Shown here: one piece after another, positions 18,605 to 28,410 of the stretch | Layout of the letters: the number at the start of each line of letters is the position of its first letter | How positions within the stretch are numbered: the first letter of the stretch is position 1 | NCBI GenBank assembly: GCA_003560975.1 | Contig: PWJA01000176.1 | Coordinates: 1-55,712, forward strand | Reading direction: 5' to 3' | Origin: Gammaproteobacteria bacterium | GTDB lineage: Bacteria; Pseudomonadota; Gammaproteobacteria; Xanthomonadales; Wenzhouxiangellaceae | Length of the DNA stretch: 55,712 nucleotides | Position numbers and translations under genes: made by a program | Notes under the pieces: generated by a model | What the model saw: the letters and a program-made list of their open reading frames with translations, nothing else | Database searches by the model: none | Told to the model about the DNA's origin: nothing

Positions 18605-20227
18605 TCATCCCCTCTGAATGCGAAGAACCTGACCCGGCCGGAGGACGCTTTGTTCCGTCAGCCCGTTCCAGCGCATCAGATCCGCCAGCCTGACATTCAG
18701 GCGGCGGGCAATCAGCCAAAGCGAATCACCGGAGCGCACGGTATAGCGCGATGGCTCGGCCGACGGCGCGGCCCGGCCGGCCGGGCCATCCATCAGGATC
18801 ACCAGGCGCTGGCCGGGTCGAATCATGTTGCTTTGCCCCAGGTTGTTCCAGCGCTGCAGGTCGGCGACGCTGACCGAGTAGCGTCGAGCGATGACCCAGA
18901 GGCTCTCGCCGGGTCGGACCTGGTGCTGGAAGCGCCGGGTGGGGAGCAGACGCTGCTGCAGCCGGGCCATTTCCTGGTATCGATCTGCCCAGGGACTGTC
19001 GGCCGGGCTCGCCCCGTTCGCTCGCGGCAGGCGGAGGCGCTGGCCGATGGCGAGGTGATCTCCGTTGAGGTCGTTGGCCTCGCGCAGTGCCGCCACGCTG
19101 GTGTCGTGTCGCTGCGCCAGGCCGGAAAGGGTATCGCCGCGACGAACGCGGATGTTCTCCCAGACCAGGTGGTCGGCGCCGTTGAGCTGGGGCAGGGAGT
19201 CGATCACGCGTTCGGCCTGTTCGATCGGAACGAAGAGATGGTGGGGCCCTCCGGGTGGGGTCAGATATCGATTCAGACCGGGATTGAGGCTGACCAGTTC
19301 GACAATGTCGACATCGGCGACGGCCGACAAGGCGACCACGTCGGTCGGTCCGGGGAGTTCGATGCGGGCTATCAGCGGTTCGTTCGTCCAGGTCGGCAAC
19401 TCCCAGCCGAACCGCTCAGGCTCCCGAAACAGGCAGCCCAGACCGTGAAGTTTCGGCACGTAGGCCTGCGTTTCACGCGGCAGGGGAAGGTCTTCGTAGC
19501 GGGTGGAACGGTTGCGCGCGCCGTTGAAGCGGATGGCCCGCTGGACGCGTCCCTGGCCGCCATTGTAGGCAGCCAGGGCCAGGTTCCAGTCCCCGTCGAA
19601 AAGCCCGTTGAGGTAGGCCAGGTAGTCCAGCGCGGCGCGCGTGGCCACGTAGACATCGCGGCGTCCGTCATACCAGTCGTTGATCTCCACGCCGCGGTCG
19701 CGGGCGGTACTGCTCAGAAACTGCCAGGTGCCCGAGGCCCGGCCGTGGGAGTAGGCGAAAGGATCGTAGGCGCTCTCGACGATGGGCAACAAGGCCAGTT
19801 CGCCGGGCAGGCCACGTTCGTCGAGTTCGTTGGCGATGTCATACAGCCAGGGATGGGCCCGGTCCAGCACGCGCTGCATGTACTCCGGCCTGTCGCCGAA
19901 CCATTCGGCCCAGCGCAGCGCCGCGCTCCCGTCCGGGCACTGGCTGAATTCCAGGCCCTCGACGATGCGCCCCAGGAGGTCCGGTTCGGCTTCGGCCAAC
20001 GGCCGCGCGGGGTCGACAAGCTGTGGGGCCCGGGAGATGCGACGCGTGGCGCGATCGACCGCATCGAACGGGTCCTCCAGGTTGGCCGCCAGGTAAAACG
20101 GCACCGTGCTGTCCGCTTCCTGGGACGGTGCGCTTCCGTCGCGTTGTTCGACGGCGGCGCACGCCGACAGCAGTAGCAACACGCTGCAGAGGGCGAACCA
20201 ACGGTGCATCAGTTTGAATGCGCGCAA
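18605..20227 (-). CDS. mltD: LysM-containing lytic murein transglycosylase (MltD family)
   Basis: About 540 residues. Lipoprotein signal with lipobox LLLSAC, a GH23 transglycosylase domain with catalytic Glu in LLPIVESAYDPFAYSHGRAS, and three C-terminal LysM repeats (RVRRGDTLSGLAQRHDTS, HQVRPGESLWVIARRYSVS, YTVRSGDSLWLIARRLNVR). It cleaves glycan strands to 1,6-anhydro products at the outer membrane. The start is uncertain: ATG at 20209 gives the cleanest signal peptide but has no Shine-Dalgarno, while a TTG at 20227 sits eight bases after GGAGG and is used here; ATG 20242 or 20254 are other options. First gene of a three-gene cell-wall operon. Confidence 0.93.
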   Translation of the reverse strand: MRAFKLMHRWFALCSVLLLLSACAAVEQRDGSAPSQEADSTVPFYLAANLEDPFDAVDRATRRISRAPQLVDPARPLAEAEPDLLGRIVEGLEFSQCPDGSAALRWAEWFGDRPEYMQRVLDRAHPWLYDIANELDERGLPGELALLPIVESAYDPFAYSHGRASGTWQFLSSTARDRGVEINDWYDGRRDVYVATRAALDYLAYLNGLFDGDWNLALAAYNGGQGRVQRAIRFNGARNRSTRYEDLPLPRETQAYVPKLHGLGCLFREPERFGWELPTWTNEPLIARIELPGPTDVVALSAVADVDIVELVSLNPGLNRYLTPPGGPHHLFVPIEQAERVIDSLPQLNGADHLVWENIRVRRGDTLSGLAQRHDTSVAALREANDLNGDHLAIGQRLRLPRANGASPADSPWADRYQEMARLQQRLLPTRRFQHQVRPGESLWVIARRYSVSVADLQRWNNLGQSNMIRPGQRLVILMDGPAGRAAPSAEPSRYTVRSGDSLWLIARRLNVRLADLMRWNGLTEQSVLRPGQVLRIQRG

Positions 20228-20264
20228 AAGACGCACCTCCATGATCGGCTGCAATCAACCCGTC

Positions 20265-20292
20265 ATTATCACTCATGCAGGAGACAGGTCAA
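20265..20292 (-). promoter_or_regulatory. Sigma-70 promoter of mltD
   Basis: Read on the minus strand: TTGACC, 16-base spacer, GATAAT, about 38 bases before the TTG start proposed for mltD. Confidence 0.65.
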
Positions 20293-20322
20293 GCGGCCGG
20301 TCGGTTCGGTCTCCTTTTTTTT
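20279..20322 (+). terminator. Orphan terminator-like hairpin with T8
   Basis: AGGAGAC (20279-20285) pairs with GTCTCCT (20309-20315), followed by eight T residues. The 23-base loop holds further G/C-rich repeats. No plus-strand gene ends just upstream, since mltD runs the other way. Confidence 0.6.
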
Positions 20323-20557
20323 CACGCAGCCTTCATCGCGGCTTGATTTTCGCGTCCACGAACTGGTAGCTTACCGAGGGCCGACTCTAGCCAGTGAGTC
20401 CGGACTTTTCCGTGCCAAAGTTGCCAATGCCCCGGGGTTGGGGTGGGCCAGAGCATGGGCCGCTTTCGGTCGAGGAGACCCCCGATCGCGCGGAGCCAAC
20501 AATCTGCAGCCGCGATGCCGCCGGGGTCGGGAGCTGTGCCGGAGGATAAGGACGACA

Positions 20558-21904
20558 ATGATCCGGATACAAAAAGGTCTGGACCTGCCGCTGGCGGGGG
20601 TTCCGGACCAGCGGGTAGAGGCGGCGCCGAGCGTTCGCTCCGTTGCCGTGCTGGGGGGCGATTACCCCGGCATGCGACCGACCCTGCACGTGAGCGAAGG
20701 TGAGCGGGTTCGCCGTGGCCAGCTGGTTTTCGAAGACAAGAAGAATCCCGGGGTTCGCTTCACGGCGCCGGCAGCCGGTCGCGTGAGCGCGATTCATCGC
20801 GGGGAAAAGCGATTCATGCAGTCGCTGGTCATTGACGTGACCGAAGGCGAGGGCGACGTCGATTTTGAACATTTCCGGCCCCGATCGCCCGGTCGGCTGA
20901 GCGCGGATCAGGCGCGCGCGCTGTTGATCGAGTCCGGCGAGTGGACTGCGATCCGCTCGCGCCCGTTCGGGCAGACCCCGCCCATCGACAGCACGCCGGC
21001 CGCCATTTTCGTCCGGGTGATCGACACCCAGCCGCTGGCGCCGGATCCGGCCGTGATCATCGAGCCGGAACTCGAGGCCTTCACGAACGGCCTGAAGGTT
21101 CTCAAGAGCCTGACCGAGGGGCCGCTGTGGGTCTGTCGTCCGCCGGAATCCCCGCTGCCGGATTTCTCCGGCAACGGCATCCGCGAAGAGGTTTTTGCCG
21201 GGCCCCACCCGGCAGGCAATCCAGGGACCCACATCCATTTCCTGTGTCCGGCAGGTCGGCAGCGCACGGTCTGGTCCGTGGATTATCAGGACGTCATCGC
21301 GATCGGTCATCTGTTCGTCAGCGGCCGCCGCTACAGCCAGCGCGTCGTCGGGCTGGGCGGGCCCCAGGTGCTTCGCCCGCGCCTGCTCAAAACCCGGCTG
21401 GGTGCCGGTGTCGAGGAGCTGTGCCGGGGCAGCCTGGTCGACGAGCCGTGCCGGATCGTGTCCGGTTCGGTCTTCGGCGGCCACCACGCGCGCGACGGGC
21501 TGGCCTGGCTGAGTCGCTGGTCGAATCAGATCACCGTCTTGCGCGAAGATCGCGACCGGCGCCTGTTCGGCTACCTCTCCCCGGGGCTGGAGAGGCACTC
21601 GAGGATGAACATCTATCTGTCCAGGCTGCGGCCGGGCAGGCGTCTGGGCCTGACCACTTCGACCAACGGCAGCGAGCGCGCCATGGTCCCCCTGGGCCAG
21701 TACGAGACGGTCATGCCCCTGGACATCCTGCCCACGCAGTTGCTGCGTTCGCTGGTGGTCGGCGATATCGAGATGGCCGAAAACCTGGGGGCGCTGGAAC
21801 TGGTCGAGGAAGATCTCGCCCTGTGTACCTACGTATGCGTGGGCAAGTATGAGTACGGTCCGATCCTCAGGGACGTGCTCGAACAGATTCAGAAGGAGGG
21901 CTGA
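20558..21904 (+). CDS. nqrA: Na+-translocating NADH:quinone oxidoreductase subunit A
   Basis: 448 residues, starting MIRIQKGLDLPLAGVPDQRV. NqrA is the large peripheral subunit of Na+-NQR and takes part in ubiquinone binding. Family motifs include VAVLGGDYPGMRPTL, GLYV-like FEDKKNPGVRFTAPAAG, and FGGHHARDGLAWLSRW. The ATG at 20558 follows GGAGG; the ORF-track start at 20204 would run antisense through mltD and is rejected. First gene of the eight-gene nqr cluster; nqrB begins at the base after its stop. Confidence 0.96.
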   Translation: MIRIQKGLDLPLAGVPDQRVEAAPSVRSVAVLGGDYPGMRPTLHVSEGERVRRGQLVFEDKKNPGVRFTAPAAGRVSAIHRGEKRFMQSLVIDVTEGEGDVDFEHFRPRSPGRLSADQARALLIESGEWTAIRSRPFGQTPPIDSTPAAIFVRVIDTQPLAPDPAVIIEPELEAFTNGLKVLKSLTEGPLWVCRPPESPLPDFSGNGIREEVFAGPHPAGNPGTHIHFLCPAGRQRTVWSVDYQDVIAIGHLFVSGRRYSQRVVGLGGPQVLRPRLLKTRLGAGVEELCRGSLVDEPCRIVSGSVFGGHHARDGLAWLSRWSNQITVLREDRDRRLFGYLSPGLERHSRMNIYLSRLRPGRRLGLTTSTNGSERAMVPLGQYETVMPLDILPTQLLRSLVVGDIEMAENLGALELVEEDLALCTYVCVGKYEYGPILRDVLEQIQKEG

Positions 21905-23161
21905 GTGGGACTGCGAGCTTTTCTGGACCGGCGTGTGGCCCCGCACTTCGAGCGCGGCGGCAAGTACAACCGGTTCTACGTCTTCTACGAGATGTTCGAC
22001 ACCATGCTCTACAGCCCGCCGAGCACGACCCGCTCGACGGCGCACGTGCGCGACGGGCTGGATCTGAAGCGGGTCATGATGACGGTCTGGTTCGCGGCCT
22101 TGCCCGCGCTGTTTTTCGGCATGGTCAACGTCGGTTATCAGGCCAACCTGCAGATTTCGGAGTTCGGCTACAGCCCGATTCCGGGCTGGCGAACCGACCT
22201 TGTCGCGCTGCTGACCGGCTTCGATCACGCGAACTGGATCGCCAACCTGCTGCATGGCGCGGTCTACTACGTGCCGATCTTCATGGTCACCTACCTGGGC
22301 GGGTTCATCTGGGAGGGCCTGTTCGCCTGGAAGCGCGGCCACGAGGTCAACGAGGGATTCTTCGTCACCGGCATTCTGTTCACGCTCATCCTGCCGCCGA
22401 CCATCCCGCTGTGGATGGTGTTCCTGGGCATCAGCTTCGGTGTGGTGGTCGGCAAGGAAGTTTTCGGCGGTACCGGCAAGAACTTTCTCAACCCCGCGCT
22501 GACCGGGCGCGCGTTTCTGTTTTTCGCCTATCCGGCGTTTCTCACCGGCGACTCGATATGGACGGCCGTGGACGGGTTTTCGGGGGCGACCCCGCTGGCC
22601 ATGGCGGCACTGGGCGACCTCGATTTCAGCGCCGGGCTGACCGCAAACGCATCGCTTTCCCCGGAAGTGGATCTGACCTGGATGCAGACCGCGCTGGGCG
22701 GCATCCAGGGCTCCATCGGCGAAACTTCCACTCTGGTCATTGCCTTCGGTGCGCTCATCCTGCTGGTGACCAAGATCGCCTCCTGGCGCATCATGCTCAG
22801 CATGCTGCTGGGCATGATCGCGATGACGATGGTTCTCAACTGGGCCGGCAGCGAGACCAACCCGATGTTCGCCATGCCCTGGTACTGGCACCTGACCCTG
22901 GGCGGTTTTGCCTTCGGGCTGGTCTACATGGCCACCGACCCGGTCTCGGCCTCGATGACCAATGCCGGGAAATGGGTGTTCGGAATCCTGATCGGGGTCA
23001 TGGTGGTGCTGATCCGGGTCGTCAATCCGGCTTTTCCGGAAGGGGTGATGCTGGCCATCCTGTTCGGCAACCTGTGCGCGCCGCTGATCGACTACGTGGT
23101 CATCAAGGCCAACATCGCGCGCCGCAAACGGCGGTTCCAGGAGGTCTCCAGTGAAGGATAA
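21905..23161 (+). CDS. nqrB: Na+-translocating NADH:quinone oxidoreductase subunit B
   Basis: 418-residue integral membrane subunit with about ten hydrophobic segments that carries covalent FMN and riboflavin and forms the sodium channel. The flavinylation site is in DGFSGATPLAMAA (Thr229), a target of ApbE. The GTG start follows AAGGAGG and is adjacent to the nqrA stop. Its end overlaps nqrC by 11 bases. Confidence 0.97.
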   Translation: MGLRAFLDRRVAPHFERGGKYNRFYVFYEMFDTMLYSPPSTTRSTAHVRDGLDLKRVMMTVWFAALPALFFGMVNVGYQANLQISEFGYSPIPGWRTDLVALLTGFDHANWIANLLHGAVYYVPIFMVTYLGGFIWEGLFAWKRGHEVNEGFFVTGILFTLILPPTIPLWMVFLGISFGVVVGKEVFGGTGKNFLNPALTGRAFLFFAYPAFLTGDSIWTAVDGFSGATPLAMAALGDLDFSAGLTANASLSPEVDLTWMQTALGGIQGSIGETSTLVIAFGALILLVTKIASWRIMLSMLLGMIAMTMVLNWAGSETNPMFAMPWYWHLTLGGFAFGLVYMATDPVSASMTNAGKWVFGILIGVMVVLIRVVNPAFPEGVMLAILFGNLCAPLIDYVVIKANIARRKRRFQEVSSEG

Positions 23162-23930
23162 GAACAGCGTCGGCAACGTCCTGCGCGTGGCCACCGGCGT
23201 GTGCCTGGTCTGCGCCGTGATCGTCTCCACTGCCGCCGTCACCCTGCGTCCGTTCCAGGAGGAAAACCGGGCTACGTTCCGCCAGCTCAACGTGCTCCAG
23301 GCTGCCGGCCTGCACGAGCCGGGAATGGATGTTGCGCTAGCCTTCGAGCGGATCGAGCGGCGCATCGTCGACTTCGATTCCGGCGAGTACGTCGACCCGC
23401 CGGGCGGTTTCGATCCGGTCCGGGCCGTGCGCGATCCGGCCCAGTCCAACGCGCTGAGCGGGGATCCGGCCGGGATCGGGCGCCGAACCCATTACGGTGA
23501 AGTCTTCCTGGCCCGGGCCGAGGACGGCACCCTGGAGCGGGTGATTTTGCCGGTTCATGCCTACGGCCTGTGGTCGACCATGTATGCCTTCCTGGCCCTG
23601 GAGCCGGACCTGCGCACCGTTTCGGGGATCAGCTTCTTCGAACACGGCGAAACGCCCGGCCTGGGCGGTGAGATCGAAAACCCGCGCTGGCAGGAGAACT
23701 GGGTCGGCAAGCAGGTTCGGGACGAGGACGGCAACGTCCGTTTCCGGGTGGATCGGGGCCGCACCCCCGAAGGGGTGGCCGATGCCGATCATCGCATCGA
23801 CGGGCTGTCCGGCGCGACGATCACCTCGCGCGGCGTGGAAAACATGGTGCAGTTCTGGCTGGGTGAGCAGGGCTACGGCCCGTACCTGGCCCGGATGGAG
23901 CGCAGACTGGAAATCGGAGAGGTACTCTAG
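23151..23930 (+). CDS. nqrC: Na+-translocating NADH:quinone oxidoreductase subunit C
   Basis: 259 residues: one N-terminal membrane segment ([21 protein letters not shown]) and a periplasmic FMN-binding domain with the covalent FMN motif [16 protein letters not shown] near residue 220. A second conserved segment is [18 protein letters not shown]. The GTG start overlaps nqrB. It passes electrons within the Na+-NQR complex. Confidence 0.97.
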   Translation: MKDKNSVGNVLRVATGVCLVCAVIVSTAAVTLRPFQEENRATFRQLNVLQAAGLHEPGMDVALAFERIERRIVDFDSGEYVDPPGGFDPVRAVRDPAQSNALSGDPAGIGRRTHYGEVFLARAEDGTLERVILPVHAYGLWSTMYAFLALEPDLRTVSGISFFEHGETPGLGGEIENPRWQENWVGKQVRDEDGNVRFRVDRGRTPEGVADADHRIDGLSGATITSRGVENMVQFWLGEQGYGPYLARMERRLEIGEVL

Positions 23931-23932
23931 CA

Positions 23933-24601
23933 ATGGCTCAACTCAAGGCACGCGAGGTTCTGTTCGCGCCGATTTTCGCGAACAATCCCATCGCCCTGCA
24001 GATCCTGGGCATCTGTTCGGCGCTGGCCATCACGACCAAGCTCAGCACGACCATCACCATGTGCGCGGCGGTGATTTTCGTGCTGACCTTCTCCAACTAT
24101 TTCGTATCACTGATCCGCAACATGATTCCGTCGAACATCCGGATCATCGTGCAGATGACCATCATCACGGCCCTGGTGATCGTGGTCGATCAGTTCCTGC
24201 AGGCGTTCGCTTTCCAGCTCAGCCGCGAGCTGTCGGTGTTCGTCGGATTGATCATCACCAACTGCATCGTTCTCGGGCGGGCGGAGGCTTTTGCCATGCA
24301 GAATCCGCCGCTGATTTCGGCCATAGACGGTCTGGGCAACGCCCTGGGCTATTCGGTGGTGCTGCTGGCGGTCGGTTTCTCGCGCGAGCTGTTTGGATCG
24401 GGCAGCGTGCTCGGCGCGCAGATCCTGCCGCTGGTGGCCGAGGGCGGGTGGTACCAGCCCAACGGCCTGATGCTGCTGCCGCCGAGCGCCTTCTTCCTGA
24501 TCGGCGGGTTCATCTGGATTCTGCGCAGCTATCGCACCGAGCAGGTCGAGAAGGAGCCGTTCGAGATCGGGCCGAATACGCGCACCTCACCCGCGTTCTG
24601 A
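23933..24601 (+). CDS. nqrD: Na+-translocating NADH:quinone oxidoreductase subunit D
   Basis: 222-residue integral membrane subunit of the NqrD/RnfE family, about six helices, with [20 protein letters not shown] at the N-terminus and the conserved [12 protein letters not shown]. In the complex NqrD and NqrE are inverted-repeat partners that hold an iron centre between them. A two-base gap follows nqrC. Confidence 0.97.
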   Translation: MAQLKAREVLFAPIFANNPIALQILGICSALAITTKLSTTITMCAAVIFVLTFSNYFVSLIRNMIPSNIRIIVQMTIITALVIVVDQFLQAFAFQLSRELSVFVGLIITNCIVLGRAEAFAMQNPPLISAIDGLGNALGYSVVLLAVGFSRELFGSGSVLGAQILPLVAEGGWYQPNGLMLLPPSAFFLIGGFIWILRSYRTEQVEKEPFEIGPNTRTSPAF

Positions 24602-24620
24602 TCTGGCGGAGAGACTTTCG

Positions 24621-25241
24621 ATGTTCGAACATTACCTCAGCCTGTTCATCCGCGCCGTGTTCGTCGAGAACATGGCGCTGGCCTTCTTTCTCGGCATGTG
24701 CACGTTTCTGGCCATTTCGAAAAGGGTCGAAACGGCGCTGGGTCTGGGGATTGCCGTGATCGTGGTCCTGACCCTGACCGTGCCGGTCAACAACTTCATC
24801 CTGCACAACTTCCTCGACGAGGGTGCGCTGGCCTGGACCGGGATTGCGGCACTGCAGGAAGTCGATCTGCGCTTTCTGGGCTTGATGTGCTACATCGGCC
24901 TGATCGCAGCCATTGTCCAGATCCTGGAGATGTTCCTGGACCGCTACGTGCCGGCGCTGTACAACGCCCTCGGCATCTTCCTGCCGCTGATCACGGTCAA
25001 CTGCGCCATCCTGGGGGCGAGCCTGTTCATGGTCGAGCGCAACTATCAGTTCGGCGAATCGGTGGTGTTCGGTTTCGGGGCCGGCTTCGGCTGGGCCCTG
25101 GCCATTGTGCTGCTCGCCGCGATTCGCGAAAAGCTCAAATACAGCGACGTTCCCGAAGGCCTGCGGGGTCTGGGCATCGTGTTCATCATCACCGGCCTGA
25201 TGTCGCTGGGCTTCATGTCGTTTGCCGGGGTGCAGCTATGA
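24621..25241 (+). CDS. nqrE: Na+-translocating NADH:quinone oxidoreductase subunit E
   Basis: 206-residue membrane subunit homologous to RnfA, about six helices. Conserved segments: [21 protein letters not shown] at the start and [17 protein letters not shown] in the middle; the Cys residues there correspond to the iron site shared with NqrD. The stop overlaps nqrF as ATGA. Confidence 0.97.
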   Translation: MFEHYLSLFIRAVFVENMALAFFLGMCTFLAISKRVETALGLGIAVIVVLTLTVPVNNFILHNFLDEGALAWTGIAALQEVDLRFLGLMCYIGLIAAIVQILEMFLDRYVPALYNALGIFLPLITVNCAILGASLFMVERNYQFGESVVFGFGAGFGWALAIVLLAAIREKLKYSDVPEGLRGLGIVFIITGLMSLGFMSFAGVQL

Positions 25242-26473
25242 TCTGGACCGAGATCATTGCCGGGGTGGTCATGTTTACCGGTGCCGTGCTGGTCATGGTG
25301 GCCCTGATCCTGGTCGCACGGGCCCGTCTGGTCAGTACCGGCGCGGTCGAAATCGAGATCAACGGTGACCCGGACAAGACCGTGACCACGTCGGCCGGCG
25401 ACAAGCTGCTCGGCACCCTGGCCGAACAGGGCATTTTCCTGTCCTCGGCCTGCGGCGGCGGCGGCACCTGTGGTCAGTGCGTGTGCAAGGTGATCGAAGG
25501 CGGCGGCGATGCGCTGCCGACCGAGCGCGAAAAGCTCTCGCGCGGAGAGATCCGGGCCGGCAAGCGGCTTTCCTGCCAGGTGGCGGTCAAGCGCGACATG
25601 AAGATCGAGGTGCCCGAGGAATTCTTCGGCGTCAAGAAGATCGAGTGCGAAGTGATCTCCAACGACAACGTCGCCACCTTCATCAAGGAACTGGTCCTGA
25701 AATTGCCCGAGGGTCTGGACATCAAATTCCGTGCCGGCGGCTTCATGCAGTTCGCCATTCCCCGCTTCGAAGCGCGCTTCGAGGAATTCGAGGTGCTGGA
25801 GGATTACCGAGAGGACTGGGACCGTTTCGACCTGTTCAAGCTTGGTCTCAACAACCCGGAAGAAGAAACGGTCCGGGCCTACTCGATGGCCAATTACCCC
25901 GAAGAAAAGGGCGTGCTGAAATTCAACATCCGCATCGCCACGCCGCCGCCGCGCCAGGCCGACGCGCCGCCCGGCATTGCCTCGACTTACCTGTTCAAGC
26001 TCAAACCCGGCGACAAGGTCACCGTGTTTGGTCCGTTCGGTGAATTCTTTGCCAAGGACACCGACGCCGAAATGGTGTTCATCGGCGGGGGCGCCGGCAT
26101 GGCGCCTTTGCGGGCGCACATCTTCGACCAGTTGAACCGGCTCAACACCGACCGCAAGATCACCTTCTGGTACGGTGCCCGCTCGCTGCGCGAGGCGTTC
26201 TACGTCGAAGAATTCGATCAGCTGGCTGCCGAACACGACAACTTTGAATGGCACCTGGCCCTGTCCGATCCGCTGCCCGAGGACAACTGGACCGGATACA
26301 CCGGTTTCATCCACAAGGTCGCACTGGACCACTATCTCAAGGATCATCCGGCCCCGGAAGACTGCGAGTATTACCTGTGCGGACCGCCGATGATGAATTC
26401 GGCGGTGCTGGCGATGCTCGACGATCTGGGCGTGGAGCCGGAAAACATCCTGCTGGATGATTTTGGCGGCTAG
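25238..26473 (+). CDS. nqrF: Na+-translocating NADH:quinone oxidoreductase subunit F
   Basis: 411 residues; NADH-oxidising subunit. One N-terminal helix ([20 protein letters not shown]), a 2Fe-2S ferredoxin domain ([16 protein letters not shown] then LSCQV), an FAD domain ([11 protein letters not shown]) and an NADH domain ([23 protein letters not shown]). The ATG at 25238 overlaps the nqrE stop; the track ORF starting at 24698 is a read-through of another frame. Confidence 0.98.
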   Translation: MIWTEIIAGVVMFTGAVLVMVALILVARARLVSTGAVEIEINGDPDKTVTTSAGDKLLGTLAEQGIFLSSACGGGGTCGQCVCKVIEGGGDALPTEREKLSRGEIRAGKRLSCQVAVKRDMKIEVPEEFFGVKKIECEVISNDNVATFIKELVLKLPEGLDIKFRAGGFMQFAIPRFEARFEEFEVLEDYREDWDRFDLFKLGLNNPEEETVRAYSMANYPEEKGVLKFNIRIATPPPRQADAPPGIASTYLFKLKPGDKVTVFGPFGEFFAKDTDAEMVFIGGGAGMAPLRAHIFDQLNRLNTDRKITFWYGARSLREAFYVEEFDQLAAEHDNFEWHLALSDPLPEDNWTGYTGFIHKVALDHYLKDHPAPEDCEYYLCGPPMMNSAVLAMLDDLGVEPENILLDDFGG

Positions 26474-26477
26474 GCGC

Positions 26478-27512
26478 ATGAAGCGGATTCCCGGCTTGAT
26501 GAAGGCGGCGGTCGTCGGCCTGGTGCTGGTGTGGCTGACGGCCTGCAGTCGCCCGGTCGAACCGGTCACTCTCAGCGGCATGACCATGGGGACGGTCTGG
26601 ACCGTCCGCGTATCCGAACTGCCGACCGGGGTTTCCGGCCCGGAACTGCGCGAGCGCATCGAGGGATTGCTCGAGCAGGTCAATGCCCAGATGAGCACCT
26701 ATCGGGACGACTCGGTGATCACCGCCTTCAACCAGTCCGAGGCGGGGGCCCGGCTGGTCCTGCCGCCCGGTTTTGCCCGGGTCCTGGAGGAGGCGCTGTA
26801 CTGGGCCAGGGCGACCGATGGCGCTTTCGATCCCACTGCCGGGAAACTGGTGAACCTGTGGGGGTTCGGCCCGTCGGAGCGGGTCGACGGGGTTCCCGAG
26901 CGAGACGAAATCGAGCGCGCGCTGGAGTCGGTTGGGTGGTGGCGCCTGGCATTTGATTCGGAACGCTCCGAGCTGATCCAGCCCGGCGACGTCTACCTGG
27001 ATCTGTCGGCCATTGCCAAGGGCTGGGGCGTGGACCTGGTCGCGGACCACCTCAGCGATGCCGGGGTTTCGGGTTTCCTGGTCGATATCGGCGGTGATCT
27101 GCGGGTCCGCGGGCGCCGGCCGGACGGCCAGCGCTGGCGCGTGGCCGTGGAGCGGCCCAGGCCGGGCGCGCGCGAGATTCACGACATTCTTGAGCTAGAG
27201 GATGTGGCCCTGGCGACCAGCGGGGACTACCGCAACTTCCTCGAGGCCGAGGGCCGGCGTTTTTCGCACCTGATCGATCCGCGCACGGGCGCTCCGATCG
27301 AGCACGACACGGTCTCGGTCACCGTCGCCGATGCCCGTTGCAGCACCGCCGACGTGCTGGCCACGGCGCTCAGCGTCCTGTCGTTCGAGCAGGGCTGGGC
27401 GCTTGCGCTGGAGCGCGACCTGGCGGTACTCTGGCTCCTGGCCGACGGGGAGAATCTCGCTGAGCATCAAACCCCGGCGTTTGCCCGACTGATTGCAACC
27501 GGAGCACTGTAA
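26478..27512 (+). CDS. apbE: FAD:protein FMN transferase
   Basis: 344-residue exported lipoprotein (lipobox VWLTAC) that transfers FMN from FAD onto Thr residues of NqrB and NqrC. Motifs: GMTMGTVWTV, the FAD-site segment DLSAIAKGWGVDLVADHL, VDIGGDLRVRG, ATSGDYRNF and HLIDPRTGAP. The ATG follows the nqrF stop by four bases; the stop shares one base with the nqrM start. Position inside the nqr operon matches its job. Confidence 0.97.
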   Translation: MKRIPGLMKAAVVGLVLVWLTACSRPVEPVTLSGMTMGTVWTVRVSELPTGVSGPELRERIEGLLEQVNAQMSTYRDDSVITAFNQSEAGARLVLPPGFARVLEEALYWARATDGAFDPTAGKLVNLWGFGPSERVDGVPERDEIERALESVGWWRLAFDSERSELIQPGDVYLDLSAIAKGWGVDLVADHLSDAGVSGFLVDIGGDLRVRGRRPDGQRWRVAVERPRPGAREIHDILELEDVALATSGDYRNFLEAEGRRFSHLIDPRTGAPIEHDTVSVTVADARCSTADVLATALSVLSFEQGWALALERDLAVLWLLADGENLAEHQTPAFARLIATGAL

Positions 27513-27697
27513 TGCTGATTACCCTTGGATTGAGCCTTGTCGTGATCCTGGCCCTGTTCGCGGCCATGATGGTCGGCGTGCTGATGGGCCGCGAACCGAT
27601 CAAGGGCTCCTGCGGGGGAGTCGGCAGCCAGGCGGAATGCCCCTGCGGGCGCACGCCGTCCACCTGCGGCGCTCGACAGGAGTCCGATTCCGCCTGA
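27512..27697 (+). CDS. nqrM: Na+-NQR maturation protein NqrM
   Basis: 61 residues: one membrane helix (LGLSLVVILALFAAMMVGVL) followed by a short Cys-rich tail with four Cys (C34, C43, C45, C52 in GSCGG, ECPCG, STCG). NqrM (DUF539) is needed to place iron in the NqrD/NqrE site. It is the last gene of the nqr cluster. Confidence 0.94.
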   Translation: MLITLGLSLVVILALFAAMMVGVLMGREPIKGSCGGVGSQAECPCGRTPSTCGARQESDSA

Positions 27698-27733
27698 TCG
27701 CGGTGTGCGGATTTCTCCTGGAGCGGTCCGGGA

Positions 27734-28237
27734 TCAGCGCTTCAGAATGAAGCGATGGTTGACCAGTTCCTGCAGGTTGGGCGGGAACTTCCTTGACGAC
27801 TTGTCCTTGAACGCCTCTTCATAGAACCGGTTCAACGCGTGCAGGATGTCGCGCCGGCTGACGATGCCCAGCAGGCGACCGTCCTGCGCCACCGGCAGAT
27901 GGCGATAGCGGTGATTGACGAAGATTGACGCCAGGGCAAAGATGTCCATGTCGGGCTCGACGCAGACCGGGTGCATTTTCATCATGGTGCGAACGGTCTG
28001 CTGCGGGGCCGGGCTGCCAAAAAACACCTCGTTGGACAGGTGTTCCAGGCAGTCGCCCTCGGAAAGGAATCCGATCAGCATCCTGTGGCCTTCCTCATCG
28101 TTCTCGACCACCGGCGCATTGGAGACCTTGTGGCGCTTGAGAAAGGCGATGGCCTCGCTCAAAGGCATGTCCGGGGTCACGGTTTGCACCTTGCGGGTCA
28201 TGAAATCCTGAGCCTGCGGGGCAGTCGTTTTCTTCAC
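27734..28237 (-). CDS. CBS domain protein
   Basis: Two tandem CBS domains (QDFMTRKVQTVTPDMPLSEA and MKMHPVCVEPDMDIFALASI, the second ending LLGIVSRRDILHAL) plus a 25-residue basic tail. Such stand-alone pairs usually bind adenosine nucleotides and act as sensors or regulators. GTG 28237 has GGGAG nine bases upstream; the track start at 28327 adds a 30-residue low-complexity lead that runs to within 84 bases of the next gene. It converges on nqrM and diverges from another CBS gene. Confidence 0.85.
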   Translation of the reverse strand: MKKTTAPQAQDFMTRKVQTVTPDMPLSEAIAFLKRHKVSNAPVVENDEEGHRMLIGFLSEGDCLEHLSNEVFFGSPAPQQTVRTMMKMHPVCVEPDMDIFALASIFVNHRYRHLPVAQDGRLLGIVSRRDILHALNRFYEEAFKDKSSRKFPPNLQELVNHRFILKR

Positions 28238-28347
28238 GGTATGGGGCTCCCTTGCCAGTCCGGGCCGCCGTCGCGCCCGGTCATCGATTGCCTGTCGAGT
28301 ATAGACCCGGGCCGGGTTTTTCGCCATGCGCTTTGAACAAGCGGGGC

Positions 28348-28377
28348 TTGGGTGGCGTGGAATCCTCGGGCTATACT
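28348..28377 (+). promoter_or_regulatory. Sigma-70 promoter of plus-strand CBS gene
   Basis: TTGGGT at 28348-28353 and TATACT at 28372-28377 with an 18-base spacer, 33 bases before the GTG start. Confidence 0.6.
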
Positions 28378-28410
28378 GGCCCGGCGATAAAAAATGACAA
28401 GGAGTCGAGG

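Larger units (their letters stand above)
20255..20557. other. Intergenic control region between mltD and nqrA
   Basis: About 300 bases without a gene. It contains the minus-strand mltD promoter (20265-20292), an overlapping plus-strand terminator-like hairpin (20279-20322), and a GC-rich leader before nqrA ending in GGAGGATAAGG. A TTGATT at 20343-20348 with TAGCTT 18 bases later is a weak candidate nqr promoter. Confidence 0.5.

Noticed and set aside
20387-23449. 1020-residue minus-strand ORF opposite nqrA-nqrC
   Set aside because: Low-complexity His/Arg/Gln-rich translation antisense to well-supported nqr genes.
25046-26698. 550-residue minus ORF opposite nqrE/nqrF
   Set aside because: Antisense to nqrF with no family features.
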